From Variovorax fucosicus (GTDB taxonomy: Bacteria > Pseudomonadota > Gammaproteobacteria > Burkholderiales > Burkholderiaceae_C): 64,000 bases of DNA. Both the position numbers and the translations under genes were made by a program. The stretch is from assembly GCF_030316825.1 (NCBI RefSeq), contig NZ_JASZYU010000001.1, positions 930,001-994,000 on the forward strand. Reading direction: 5' to 3'. Positions 10,049-18,695 of the stretch are shown here, piece by piece. The notes under the pieces were generated by a model that saw only the letters and a program-made list of their open reading frames with translations, searched no databases and was not told the DNA's origin. The first letter of the stretch is position 1, and each line of letters begins with the position of its first letter.

Positions 10049-11107
10049 TCAGGCGGCGCCGGGCACAACCGACACGCCATGCGTGCCCAGCGTGAGCGTG
10101 GTTTCGGCGCCCGCCGCGAGCGGGCGGGCCAGATCGTTCGACACCACGAACACCGGGCCGAGCACCGTGTCGAATCCGTATTCGTAGAAGCCGCCGAGGT
10201 AGGCCGCCTTGCGCAACGTGGCGGGCAGTCCGCCCGGCAGCCCGATCAGCCAGGCCTCGGGCCGCACCGCCACCTTGACCGCGCCGGGCGCGACCGCGTG
10301 CCGCGGCGTCAGCGTCAACGGGCCGAGTCCGACCTGCCCGTCGGCGTGTGCGGTGGCCGGGAACACCATGGCCTCACCCATGAAGCCCGCGACGAATTCG
10401 CTCTCGGGCCGCCCGTAGAGCTGCTCGGGCGTTCCGCGCTGCGCGATCACGCCATGGTCCATCACGATGATCTGGTCGCTCACCGCGAGCGCCTCGCTCT
10501 GGTCGTGCGTGACATAGGCCACGGTGAGCTGGAGGCGCTGCTGCAGCGAGCGGATTTCCTCGCGCATCTCGCGCCGCAGGCGGGCGTCGAGGTTCGACAG
10601 CGGCTCGTCGAACAGCAGCACCGCCGGCTCCAGCACGAGCGCACGGGCCAGCGCCACGCGCTGTTGCTGGCCGCCCGACAACTCGCTCGGCAAGCGTTCG
10701 TCGAAGCCGACCAGCCCGACGCCCTTGAGCGTGTCGCGCGCACGGCGTGCAATCTCGTCCTTCTTGACGCCGCTCATCTTCAGGCCGTAGCCGACGTTCT
10801 CGATCACGTTCATGTGCGGGAACAACGCATAGCTCTGGAACATCATGCTCACGTTGCGCTCGGCCGGGCCGAGCGTGGTGACGTCGCGGCCACCCATGAT
10901 GATCGAGCCCGAGGTGGGCGACTCCAGCCCTGCGATCATGCGCAGCGTGGTGGTCTTGCCGCAGCCCGAGGGGCCGAGGATGGTGGTCAGCGTGCCGACC
11001 GGCACTTCGAAGCTGATGCCCTTGACCGCCAGCGGCGCCGACGGGTCGGTGCCATAGCGCTTGGTGACGTTGCGAAACTCGATGCCGTTCGTCATGGTGC
11101 CTGTCAT
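10049..11107 (-). CDS. ABC importer ATP-binding subunit (AfuC/FbpC/PotA type)
   Basis: A 352-residue ATPase of the iron, spermidine and hexose-phosphate class. Walker A is GPSGCGKTT, the Q-loop region reads MMFQSYALFPHM, the signature is LSGGQQQR and Walker B is VLLFDEPLSNLD. A C-terminal TOBE-type domain spans about residues 280-352. The start at 11107 has AAGGA seven bases upstream and fits better than the second ATG five codons later. It follows the double permease by 11 bases. It is the energy subunit of the importer formed with the genes at 11119 and 13466. Confidence 0.92.
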   Translation of the reverse strand: MTGTMTNGIEFRNVTKRYGTDPSAPLAVKGISFEVPVGTLTTILGPSGCGKTTTLRMIAGLESPTSGSIIMGGRDVTTLGPAERNVSMMFQSYALFPHMNVIENVGYGLKMSGVKKDEIARRARDTLKGVGLVGFDERLPSELSGGQQQRVALARALVLEPAVLLFDEPLSNLDARLRREMREEIRSLQQRLQLTVAYVTHDQSEALAVSDQIIVMDHGVIAQRGTPEQLYGRPESEFVAGFMGEAMVFPATAHADGQVGLGPLTLTPRHAVAPGAVKVAVRPEAWLIGLPGGLPATLRKAAYLGGFYEYGFDTVLGPVFVVSNDLARPLAAGAETTLTLGTHGVSVVPGAA

Positions 11108-11118
11108 GTCTTGTTCCT

Positions 11119-13368
11119 TCAATGTCCCACCACGACCGGCGCAGCCACGCCGCCCGTCTTGCGCCGCCCCAGCTTGCGCTCCCCCACCACGAACTGGATC
11201 AGCGCGATGGCGGCCGACATCAGCACGATCAGCACCGTGCAGTAGGCCAGCGCCACGCCGTAGTCGCCGTTGCCGACACGGCCGATGATGTAGGTCGTCG
11301 CGAGTTCGTTCTCGGCCGTCACCAGAAAGATCACTGCACTCACCGTCGTCATCGCGCGCACGAAGCTGTAGACCAGCGCGGCCACCAGCGCCGGCTTCAG
11401 CAGCGGCAGCACCACCTTGAACAGCGTCTGCGAAGTCGATGCGCGCAGCATCAGCGACGCCTCGTCGAGCGAGCGGTCGAGCTGCTTGAAGGCCGCCGTG
11501 CCGGCGCGCACGCCGACCGGCAGATTGCGGAACATGAAGCACAGCACGATGATGAGCCCGGTGCCTGTGAGTTCGAACGGCGGCACGTTGAAGGCCAGGA
11601 TGTAGCTCACGCCCAGCACGGTGCCCGGAATCGCAAACGCCAGCAGCGCGCCGAACTCGAAGGCGCCCTGCCCCTTGAACTCGTTGCGCGCCAGCAGCCA
11701 GGCGATGAGCAACCCGAGCGCCGCGGTGATCGGTGCCGAAATGCCCGCGAGCTTGAGCGTGGTCAGCAGCGAGTTCCACGCGGTGCCGGCCCACACCAGT
11801 CCGAACTGCCCCCACTCCAGCGAGAACGCGGTCTTGAAGTGGTTCAGCGTGAAGGTGTAGTCGCGCCCCCAGGTTTGCACGAAACCGCCCGCAAACGCGA
11901 ACAGGTAGACCACCACCGTGAACACGATCCACGGAAACGCGATGCAGTAGACCGTGCGGCGCACGCCGTCGGGCAGCGCCATGGCGATGCCGGCATCGCC
12001 CTTGCCGCTGACAGTGGTGTAGTTTTTCTTGCCGAGCACGCCGCGCTGCAGGGCGAACACGGCCAGCGCAAAGAACGTGAGGATCCAGGCGAGCGACGCG
12101 GCGCGGCCCTGGTCGTACTGCGCACCGACGATGGCGAAGAAGATGTCGGTCGACAGCACCGAGAACTGTCCGCCCACCACGACCGGGTTGCCGAAGTCGG
12201 CAATGCTTTCGATGAAGCCGACCAGGAAGGCATTGGCCAGCCCCGGCTTCATGAGCGGCAGCGTGATCGTGAAGAAGGTGCGGCGCCGGTCGGCGCGCAG
12301 CATCTGCGCTGCCTCTTCGAGGCTCGGCGCGATGCCCTGCACCACGCCGCGCATGATCATGAAGGCGATCGGCGTGAACGCAAACAGCTGCGCCACCAGC
12401 ACGCCCGGCATGCCGTAGAACCAGCGCGTCGGCTCGATGCCGAACCACGACTCCAGCGCCTGGTTGACCACGCCCGCGCGGCCGAACAGCAGGATCAGGC
12501 CCAGGCCCACGACGAACGGCGGCGTGATGATCGGCAGCAGCGCGAGCACGCGCAGCGGGCCCTGCCAGCGCTTGCCGCCCCGCTCGGCCATGAGCGCCAT
12601 CAGCGTGCCGAGGAAGGTGGTGCCGGCCGCGGTGAGCAATGCCAGCGCGAGCGTGTTCCAGGCCACGCCGCAGCGCACGCCCCCGGCCAGGCAACCGAGG
12701 CCCCAGATCCGTTCGGTGAACACGCGGGCGACGAAGGCGGTGATCGACCATTGCCCGTCTTCATTGAAGAAGGCGCCGGCCAGCGCCTTGCTGACCGGAT
12801 AGGCGATGAACAACGCCATCATCACGCCGCAGCCGATGACGGCGCCCGATACGAACAGGTCGCCCTTGAAGAAGCCGAGCCGCGCCAGTCCGAAGGCGGT
12901 GAGCAGCACCAGCGCGGTGAGCGCAACGAAGCCGCCGGCGCCGATGCCGAACTGGTTGATGGCGAGCTCGCCAAAGCTGCTGTTGAGCGCCGCGAAACTC
13001 CAGCCGCGCGCGCCAATCGCAAAGCCGCTGACGGCAAGCCCGAGCGCACCGACCAGCCCCCCGGCCAGCAGCCAGCGCCCCTGCGCTCGCCCGGCCGGCA
13101 TCGCCGCGCCGACGGCGCACAGCGCAAGGCCGGCCAGGCCGATGAACAGCCAGCTGCGCCCTTGCGTCGCCGCCTGCATCACGCCATTGGCGCCCTCGGC
13201 CGACCCGAAGACCTGTGGAATGGCCTGGTACCAGGTGGTGTCCTGGATCGCGTACCACGGCAGCGCGAGGTAGGCAGCAATCCCGATCGCAACCCAGAGC
13301 CAGATCGAGCCCTGGGCGCGCCTGGCCGCGGCCAGCGCCGCGGAGTTGACGGGCACGCCGCCGATCAT
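11119..13368 (-). CDS. ABC importer double-length permease (AfuB/FbpB type)
   Basis: The product has about 749 residues and two fused permease halves. Each half carries an EAA-type loop: EEAAQMLRADRRRTFFTITLP and later DEASLMLRASTSQTLFKVVLP. Extra membrane segments precede the first half. Fused permeases are typical of FbpB/AfuB-type importers. The start is set at the ATG at 13368, but GTG at 13380 is possible because neither has a strong ribosome binding site. A palindromic repeat separates it from the binding-protein gene upstream. Confidence 0.88.
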   Translation of the reverse strand: MIGGVPVNSAALAAARRAQGSIWLWVAIGIAAYLALPWYAIQDTTWYQAIPQVFGSAEGANGVMQAATQGRSWLFIGLAGLALCAVGAAMPAGRAQGRWLLAGGLVGALGLAVSGFAIGARGWSFAALNSSFGELAINQFGIGAGGFVALTALVLLTAFGLARLGFFKGDLFVSGAVIGCGVMMALFIAYPVSKALAGAFFNEDGQWSITAFVARVFTERIWGLGCLAGGVRCGVAWNTLALALLTAAGTTFLGTLMALMAERGGKRWQGPLRVLALLPIITPPFVVGLGLILLFGRAGVVNQALESWFGIEPTRWFYGMPGVLVAQLFAFTPIAFMIMRGVVQGIAPSLEEAAQMLRADRRRTFFTITLPLMKPGLANAFLVGFIESIADFGNPVVVGGQFSVLSTDIFFAIVGAQYDQGRAASLAWILTFFALAVFALQRGVLGKKNYTTVSGKGDAGIAMALPDGVRRTVYCIAFPWIVFTVVVYLFAFAGGFVQTWGRDYTFTLNHFKTAFSLEWGQFGLVWAGTAWNSLLTTLKLAGISAPITAALGLLIAWLLARNEFKGQGAFEFGALLAFAIPGTVLGVSYILAFNVPPFELTGTGLIIVLCFMFRNLPVGVRAGTAAFKQLDRSLDEASLMLRASTSQTLFKVVLPLLKPALVAALVYSFVRAMTTVSAVIFLVTAENELATTYIIGRVGNGDYGVALAYCTVLIVLMSAAIALIQFVVGERKLGRRKTGGVAAPVVVGH

Positions 13369-13390
13369 GGCCGCGCTCACGACGCCGCCG

Positions 13391-13461
13391 CCGGGCCGCA
13401 CCAAGGCGGGGTGCTGCCCCCTCGGGGGGCAGCGAGCACACGAAGTGCCGGGCGTGGGGGC
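13391..13461 (-). repeat. Intergenic hairpin repeat, family 2, copy 1
   Basis: This element has a near-copy at 61235-61302. Both begin with CCGGGCCGCA, contain a C5/G5 hairpin and ACACGAAGTGC, and end with GGGGGC just before the stop codon of the upstream gene. In this copy the stem CTGCCCCC/GGGGGCAG (13414-13421 with 13425-13432) is 8 base pairs with a 3-base loop. It is transcribed between binding protein and permease, so it may reduce read-through or protect the upstream message, giving more binding protein than permease. Confidence 0.7.
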
Positions 13462-13465
13462 AACA

Positions 13466-14476
13466 TCAGCGCGGCAGCGAGTTGACGTCCTTCTCCCAGC
13501 GCGCAATCAGGCGCCGACGCTCGGCGCTGGCGCCATACTTGGCGTAGTCGTAGTTGATCATCTTGATCTTCTTGAAGTCGGGCACGTTGGCGTCGACCAC
13601 GGTGCCCTTGTTCGACGGCAGCTGGAACTGCTTGGCGGCGGCACCGAAGGTCTGGGCCTGGGGCGTCAGCGCCCATTCGTAGAACTTCTTGGCCTCTGCC
13701 AGGTTGCGCGCACCCTTGACGATGCTCATGGAGCCGATCTCGGCGCCGGTGCCCTCTGCGGGCGTCACGGTCTCGACCGGGAAGCCCTGCATGCGCTCTT
13801 GCGGCGCGTCGTGCACGAAGCTGATCGACACCGCGGTTTCGCCGCGCGCCACCGCCTTGATCGGCCCAGTGCCCGAGCGCGTGTACTGGCCGACGTTCTT
13901 GTGCAGGCCCTTGAGGTAGTCGAAGGCCTTCTCTTCGCCCATGAGCTGCACCAGCGTGGCGATCATCGTGTAGGCGGTGCCGCTCGAAGCCGGGTTGGCG
14001 ACCTGGATGTCGCCCTTGTATTCGGGCTTGAGCAGGTCGGCCCAGCTCTGGGGCACGGCCAGCTTCTTTTTCTTCAGCAGCTCGGTGTTGTAGCCAAAGC
14101 CCAGCGGGCCTGAGTAGATGCCGACGGTCTTGAAGCCCGACTGCTGCGCCTGCTGCTGGGCCCAGGGATAGAGCTGCGACAAGGTGGGCGACTTGTATTC
14201 GAGCGTGAGGCCCGATTCGGCCGCCTGCAGGTGCGGGTCGCCGGTGCCGCCGAACCAGACGTCGGTCTTGGGGTTGTCCTTTTCGGCGATCAGCTGGGCC
14301 AGTGCTTCGCCCGAGCCCTTGAGGGCGAGGTTGATCTTGACGCCGGTGGTGCGGGCATAGACCGTGGCGATCATGTTGCACCAGTCAGCCTGCACCGAGC
14401 AGATCACGTTAACCTGTTGCGCCGATGCCAGCGACGACATGCCCACCAGCGCTGCCGCGCACAGAAGCTTCTTCAT
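13466..14476 (-). CDS. Periplasmic binding protein (AfuA/FbpA-like)
   Basis: A 336-residue extracellular solute-binding protein family 1 member. The signal peptide ends near residue 19 (ASA). The blocks GPLGFGYNTELL, NPASSGTAYTM and SGTGPIKAVARGE are typical of AfuA-like binders. The double-tyrosine iron ligand of classical FbpA is not evident. Members of this group bind ferric iron, hexose phosphates, aminoethylphosphonate or similar anions. The start at 14476 has a GAGGG site five bases upstream. It is the first gene of the importer operon, divergent from zwf. A terminator-like hairpin precedes it. Confidence 0.9.
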   Translation of the reverse strand: MKKLLCAAALVGMSSLASAQQVNVICSVQADWCNMIATVYARTTGVKINLALKGSGEALAQLIAEKDNPKTDVWFGGTGDPHLQAAESGLTLEYKSPTLSQLYPWAQQQAQQSGFKTVGIYSGPLGFGYNTELLKKKKLAVPQSWADLLKPEYKGDIQVANPASSGTAYTMIATLVQLMGEEKAFDYLKGLHKNVGQYTRSGTGPIKAVARGETAVSISFVHDAPQERMQGFPVETVTPAEGTGAEIGSMSIVKGARNLAEAKKFYEWALTPQAQTFGAAAKQFQLPSNKGTVVDANVPDFKKIKMINYDYAKYGASAERRRLIARWEKDVNSLPR

Positions 14477-14491
14477 TCGACCCTCGCCTTC

Positions 14492-14514
14492 AAAAAAAAA
14501 TGGCCCGGCGGGCC
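14492..14514 (-). terminator. Intrinsic-terminator-like hairpin in the importer leader (attenuator?)
   Basis: Read on the minus strand, GGCCC and GGGCC pair around a 3-base loop and are followed at once by nine T. This is a compact factor-independent terminator shape. It ends only 15 bases before the start codon of the binding-protein gene, so transcripts from the zwf intergenic region must pass through it. It could end a short leader RNA or regulate the importer by attenuation. The GC stem is only 5-6 pairs long. Confidence 0.5.
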
Positions 14515-14613
14515 GCGCGTGAGCATAGTCGTGGCGCTGCGTATCGAGCATCCGTACAAGTACCATTAAAGTGACGGGCTGATTCAGCTTCCTCCACCAC
14601 ACGGATATCTTTC

Positions 14614-16089
14614 ATGAGTTTCGACCTCGTTCTGTTCGGCGGCACCGGTGACCTCGCATGGCGCAAGCTCATGCCCGCGCTGTTTCAGGCCTTCCGCCAT
14701 GGCAGCCTGCCCGAAGGCGGGCGAATCATCGGCGTGGCGCGCGATGACCTGTCGGACGACCAGTACCGCGCGTTGATCCAGTCGCGCTTCAAGGCGGTAG
14801 AAGGCGCCAAGCGCCCGACCGAAGAAGAGTTCAAGGCGTTCGCGTCGATGCTCTATTACCTGCGGCTCGACCTCTCCAAACCGGCCGACTATGCGCAGCT
14901 CGCCGACATGCTGAAGTCGCGCAACGCGGGCAACATCGTGATGTACGTGGCGACCGCGCCGGCTCTCTTCACGCAAACGGTCCAGCAGATCGCCGCGGCC
15001 GGCCTGAATGGCCCGAACACCCGCATCGTGCTCGAAAAGCCGCTGGGCCACGACCTCGCATCGAACCGCGCGATCAACGAGGCGGTCGGCAAGGTGCTGC
15101 ACGAGAACCAGGTGTTCCGCATCGACCACTACCTCGGCAAGCCCTCGGTGCAGAACCTGTTTGCGCTGCGCTTCGGCAATGCGCTGTTCGAGCCGATCTG
15201 GCGCCGCGAGCACATTGCCAACATCCAGATCACGATCGCGGAAGACCTTGGCGTCGAGAAGCGCGGCGCTTTCTACGACCAGACCGGCGCGCTGCGCGAC
15301 ATGGTGCAGAACCACGCGCTGCAACTGGTCTGTGCGATTGCGATGGAGCCACCGATCAACTCGCACGCCGACGCGATCCGCGACGAGAAGCTGAAGGTGC
15401 TGCGCTCGTTGGCGCGCTGGACGCCCGAGACTCTGGGCCTGCAGGCGATCCGCGGCCAGTACACGGCGGGCACCGCCTACGGTGAGCGCGTGCCCGGCTA
15501 CAGGGACGAGCCCGGCGTCGACCCCGAGAGCCGCACCGAAACCTTCGTCGCGCTGCGCACCGAGATCGAGAACTGGCGCTGGGCCGGCGTGCCGATCTAC
15601 ATCCGCACCGGCAAGCGCCTGGCCTCGCGCGACGCGCGCATCGAGATCAATTTCCGCCCCACGCCGCACGCCATCTTTCGCACGCCAGCCGGCGTGGCGA
15701 ACAGGCTGGTCATCAACCTGCAGCCCAAGGACGGGCTCGAACTGCACTTGCTGGCACAGGCGCAGGATCAGCGCGTCACCACCAAGGGCGGTGTGCGCGG
15801 CGGCATGCTGCCACTGGCACCGGTGCAACTCGACCTCGACTTCGACAAGCGCTTCGGCACCGAGCGCGTTGGCGCCTATGAGCGGCTGCTGCTCGACGTG
15901 ATCGACGGCCGCCTCAACCTGTTCGTGCGCAGCGACGAGCAGGAAGAAGCCTGGCGCTGGGTCGAGCCGCTGATCGACAGCTGGGGCACGGATGGCGGCC
16001 CGCGCCCCTATGCGGCCGGCACGTGGGGGCCGAGCGCGTCGAGCGCGATGATTGCCCGCGACGGTTTCGCCTGGGGCGAAGAACAATAG
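14614..16089 (+). CDS. zwf: Glucose-6-phosphate 1-dehydrogenase
   Basis: The 491-residue enzyme oxidises glucose 6-phosphate to 6-phosphogluconolactone with NADP+ or NAD+, opening the oxidative pentose phosphate and Entner-Doudoroff routes. The N-terminal cofactor motif is GGTGDLAWRKL and the substrate-binding motif is RIDHYLGK at residues 169-176, with the catalytic histidine shortly after. EKPLGHD and YIRTGKRL are also present. Length is as expected. It is transcribed alone, divergently from the AfuA-type importer operon, and ends 31 bases from the convergent lipase gene. Confidence 0.97.
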   Translation: MSFDLVLFGGTGDLAWRKLMPALFQAFRHGSLPEGGRIIGVARDDLSDDQYRALIQSRFKAVEGAKRPTEEEFKAFASMLYYLRLDLSKPADYAQLADMLKSRNAGNIVMYVATAPALFTQTVQQIAAAGLNGPNTRIVLEKPLGHDLASNRAINEAVGKVLHENQVFRIDHYLGKPSVQNLFALRFGNALFEPIWRREHIANIQITIAEDLGVEKRGAFYDQTGALRDMVQNHALQLVCAIAMEPPINSHADAIRDEKLKVLRSLARWTPETLGLQAIRGQYTAGTAYGERVPGYRDEPGVDPESRTETFVALRTEIENWRWAGVPIYIRTGKRLASRDARIEINFRPTPHAIFRTPAGVANRLVINLQPKDGLELHLLAQAQDQRVTTKGGVRGGMLPLAPVQLDLDFDKRFGTERVGAYERLLLDVIDGRLNLFVRSDEQEEAWRWVEPLIDSWGTDGGPRPYAAGTWGPSASSAMIARDGFAWGEEQ

Positions 16090-16120
16090 CCGAAAGTGCC
16101 TGAGTTCTAGACAAGCGAGC

Positions 16121-17569
16121 TCAAGCCAGAACCGGCCCGCTTTGCATTGGAGCAGGCTGGTTCAGCTGCTGCGCCCGCTGTTGGCGCTGTTGTTGGGCCT
16201 GCTCCTCGACGAAAGCTCGTGAACTCTCCGCAAGCGGCGTGTTCAGCGCCACCATCGTCGGCACGTCGATCAGCTTGGAATGCACGCTTCCCGGCGAGCC
16301 TTGTATGGCAATGATCTTGTCGCCCTTGGTGCCACCCAATTCCATGATCTCGATGCACGTCATGCGGGCGCATTGCGCTTTGACTGCCACGTGGCCTGCG
16401 GCGTTGTCGGTTTGATGATCCGATAGGCGTCCGTACTTGGCATCGATCGCCTGCATGCCGGCTTGGGCTTGCTTGAACAGTCCGTTGCCGGGATGGGCAG
16501 GGTCAGAGAGAAGGGGAACAAGAGGAGTCGGATCGGCCTGACTGCCGAGCCATGAACCGGGACGGGTGAGCTTGTCAACGGCTTGGGAGGCGCGATCGTG
16601 GAGCGCCTTACCGGCCTGATCCAGTGCTTGTCCTGCCCGCTGGGCGCCTTTGACTGCCGCATCGCGCGTGGCATCGTAGGCTAGCCCGGCGGCGTGGCCG
16701 ACTGCGTTCACACCATGACCGACCGCCTGGCCGGCCTGCATCCCGGTTTGCAGCGGAACCGATGCGATGGCACGAGCGTCGTACACATCGCTGCGGTACC
16801 GATCGATCATGCTGTGGTGCGCCCGATAGCGTGCTTGGCTCTCCGGCGAGAGGATCGATTGCCCCAACGTTTGGCTGTTGGGCACGAAGTTGTCGATCGA
16901 GTGGGCACCGAAGTCGATCGCCTTGATCGGATTGCGCGCACTCACCGTCCCGCCATCCTCTCGGTAGCCGGCCTTGCCCAGCGTGTCGATATCCTGCTGC
17001 GCCGCATAGGTGCGCACCTCGCCAAAATGCGCGCTGGCCGCGCTCACCGGATCGCCGGCCCGAACATGGTTGATAACCTGATGCCCGCCTTTCGGGACGC
17101 CATGCACCAGACCGGCCGCGCCAAAGGCATTGAAGGTCTCGCCCTTGAGGCCGAACTTGTGGGCCTCCAGCTCGGCCAGCGTGCCGCCAAGGGAGTGGCC
17201 GGTGACGGTGACGTTGAGGGGGTGAGGGGTCAGCTGCGAATCGGCCTTGGCCAGCGCCAGCACCCTGTGCGTGAAGACTCGCGCATCGGGCGCTTGGGCA
17301 TTGATGCCGGCCAGGGCCATGCCCGCATCGACGGTGCCATCGTGCACGGGCTCGCGGCCGAACTCGGTGCCGCGATAGGCGATCACCACCTCGCCCGTGT
17401 CGACGCGCTGGTAGGCCGTGGCCTGGAAGCCAGTCGCCGGGTTGTCGGTGTGGTCGAAGATCTTGTATTTCGCACCGTCCAGAATGACCTCTCTTTTCCT
17501 CGGATCAGATTCTGGGGTTCTGTATGAATGCTCTGCCAGCAACGCATAGTCCGTCGACGTGATCGTCAT
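16121..17569 (-). CDS. Class 3 lipase with effector-like C-terminal domain (putative type IV secretion effector)
   Basis: A 482-residue protein without a signal peptide. The lipase part has an oxyanion-type YRGT (65-68), the nucleophile elbow GHSLGG (Ser126), and likely partners Asp173 (GDPV) and His223 (HSIDNF). A helical Ala/Gln linker spans about 270-335. Residues 350-452 (LLSDPAHPGN ... AIQGSPGS ... LNTPLAESS) resemble the XVIPCD secretion domain of Xanthomonas-type T4SS effectors, and a Gln-rich tail follows, also typical of them. The ATG overlaps the stop of a lipoprotein gene, a probable immunity partner. Lipase function is clear. The secretion domain is my reading of the sequence and was not searched. 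Confidence 0.8.
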   Translation of the reverse strand: MTITSTDYALLAEHSYRTPESDPRKREVILDGAKYKIFDHTDNPATGFQATAYQRVDTGEVVIAYRGTEFGREPVHDGTVDAGMALAGINAQAPDARVFTHRVLALAKADSQLTPHPLNVTVTGHSLGGTLAELEAHKFGLKGETFNAFGAAGLVHGVPKGGHQVINHVRAGDPVSAASAHFGEVRTYAAQQDIDTLGKAGYREDGGTVSARNPIKAIDFGAHSIDNFVPNSQTLGQSILSPESQARYRAHHSMIDRYRSDVYDARAIASVPLQTGMQAGQAVGHGVNAVGHAAGLAYDATRDAAVKGAQRAGQALDQAGKALHDRASQAVDKLTRPGSWLGSQADPTPLVPLLSDPAHPGNGLFKQAQAGMQAIDAKYGRLSDHQTDNAAGHVAVKAQCARMTCIEIMELGGTKGDKIIAIQGSPGSVHSKLIDVPTMVALNTPLAESSRAFVEEQAQQQRQQRAQQLNQPAPMQSGPVLA

Positions 17570-18174
17570 TCGAATTTCTCCTGGGCAGACAGAGTCGTCG
17601 AGAAGGTGTTGTTCGAGTCTTCCTTGAAGTCAGAGCGGTGTGCATTGCCACTGGTGATGAGCGGATGACCATCTGGCTTCGCCTTGGCGTATTCGCTGAC
17701 AAAAGAGTGCTTATTGAAATACCTGGGCACGGACTTCCCCGCCAGGACTTCATCGAGATCAAGGGAATGGCTGAATATCAGGTTCCCGACCCGCAGCCCG
17801 AAACCCACAGAGGTCAGCGACCAGCGGCACACGCCGAGGCCGAAGTAGTCCTCGTCCTTCAGATGATCCACGTAGAGCGTGCCCTTGTAGACCCTGTCGC
17901 TCACGCGGGTCAGGGCGATCGGGAGGGATTTTTCGGGGGTAGGCCGGGCGCCGCTGAAGGGTTCCAGTGGCACACAGCGATCGTTCGACACGTCGTAGCC
18001 CGACGACCCGTCAATGACATCAAAGGGCCCCGGCGCATCTTCAATGGTCAGCGTGACCTCATAGCGCATCTTGGGATGCGGATTGAGCTTAATGTCGGGC
18101 TTTTTCATGGACTGGCCGCAGGCGGTGGTGGTGAGGGCAAGAAAAATGGCGAGCGCGGGGATGAGACGCCTCAT
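17566..18174 (-). CDS. Predicted lipoprotein, candidate immunity protein of the lipase
   Basis: The 202-residue product starts with a short signal ending LTTTAC, placing a lipid-modified cysteine at residue 19 followed by Gly, which predicts outer-membrane sorting. The -3 position is Thr, so the lipobox is not perfect. The rest is a soluble beta-rich sequence with Cys47 and others; I do not recognise the family. Its stop codon overlaps the lipase start codon. In X-type T4SS pairs the immunity protein is often a periplasmic lipoprotein coded next to the effector, which is why I suggest that role. Confidence 0.7.
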   Translation of the reverse strand: MRRLIPALAIFLALTTTACGQSMKKPDIKLNPHPKMRYEVTLTIEDAPGPFDVIDGSSGYDVSNDRCVPLEPFSGARPTPEKSLPIALTRVSDRVYKGTLYVDHLKDEDYFGLGVCRWSLTSVGFGLRVGNLIFSHSLDLDEVLAGKSVPRYFNKHSFVSEYAKAKPDGHPLITSGNAHRSDFKEDSNNTFSTTLSAQEKFE

Positions 18175-18179
18175 GATGG

Positions 18180-18695
18180 CTATTGAATCCGGACCGGCTG
18201 GCTGCAGTCGGTGTAGTAGACGTGGCAGTTGGCGTTGCCAGCGACACCTTGGCAGTCACGCATGGCTTGCTGTTTGGCGGCATCTAGGTTCTTGCGAAAA
18301 ACGGCCCCATGCCAATTGTCATCAATCACAAAGGCGATGCAGCCATTGCCATACGACGCTTCTTGCTTGCAATCGATCCCACCCCTGGCCTTGCAATCCG
18401 CAATGGCTGCTTGCTCCGACGCTGCGCGGCTTGCCAAGCTTGTGGAGGTTCCCATTGCGCCTTTTGGCAAGTCCAGATAGATCGCCCCATACCGATCTTG
18501 CCAAACCTCGGCGGGTCGTTGGGGAACTGCACGCTGGGCCCCATTGGGAAGCGGCGCGCATCCCATCGTCCCCTGTCCGCCTATGGGGTAGTACCCGTTT
18601 GGGCAACTGCCACCTTCAGCTTGCACCGTAAAACTCACCACCACGCCCAGCAGTAACCCAGTCAAGCTGCGCGTCAGCGATAGCGTGCTCATCAC
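18180..18695 (-). CDS. Secreted DUF4189-like protein
   Basis: A 171-residue protein with a signal peptide ending near residue 26 (VQA). The mature part has a Trp-Tyr-Gly-Ala block (RYGAIYLD), ASEQAAIADCKARGG, NGCIAF and several paired cysteines, matching the DUF4189 pattern of small secreted cysteine-containing domains. Its function is unknown. Such domains occur near T4SS and effector genes in other proteobacteria. The ATG overlaps the end of the VirB6-like gene by four bases and the lipoprotein follows after 5 bases. GC content looks lower than in neighbouring operons. Confidence 0.7.
   Translation of the reverse strand: MMSTLSLTRSLTGLLLGVVVSFTVQAEGGSCPNGYYPIGGQGTMGCAPLPNGAQRAVPQRPAEVWQDRYGAIYLDLPKGAMGTSTSLASRAASEQAAIADCKARGGIDCKQEASYGNGCIAFVIDDNWHGAVFRKNLDAAKQQAMRDCQGVAGNANCHVYYTDCSQPVRIQ

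Noticed and set aside
14477-14613. HexR-type operator at zwf
   Set aside because: I searched for the TGTA-type palindrome used by HexR near zwf and found no convincing match.
14490-14672. Possible leader peptide of the AfuA-type operon ending at the terminator-like hairpin
   Set aside because: No ribosome binding site and no enriched codon for any amino acid; it overlaps the zwf start. Only the hairpin is reported.
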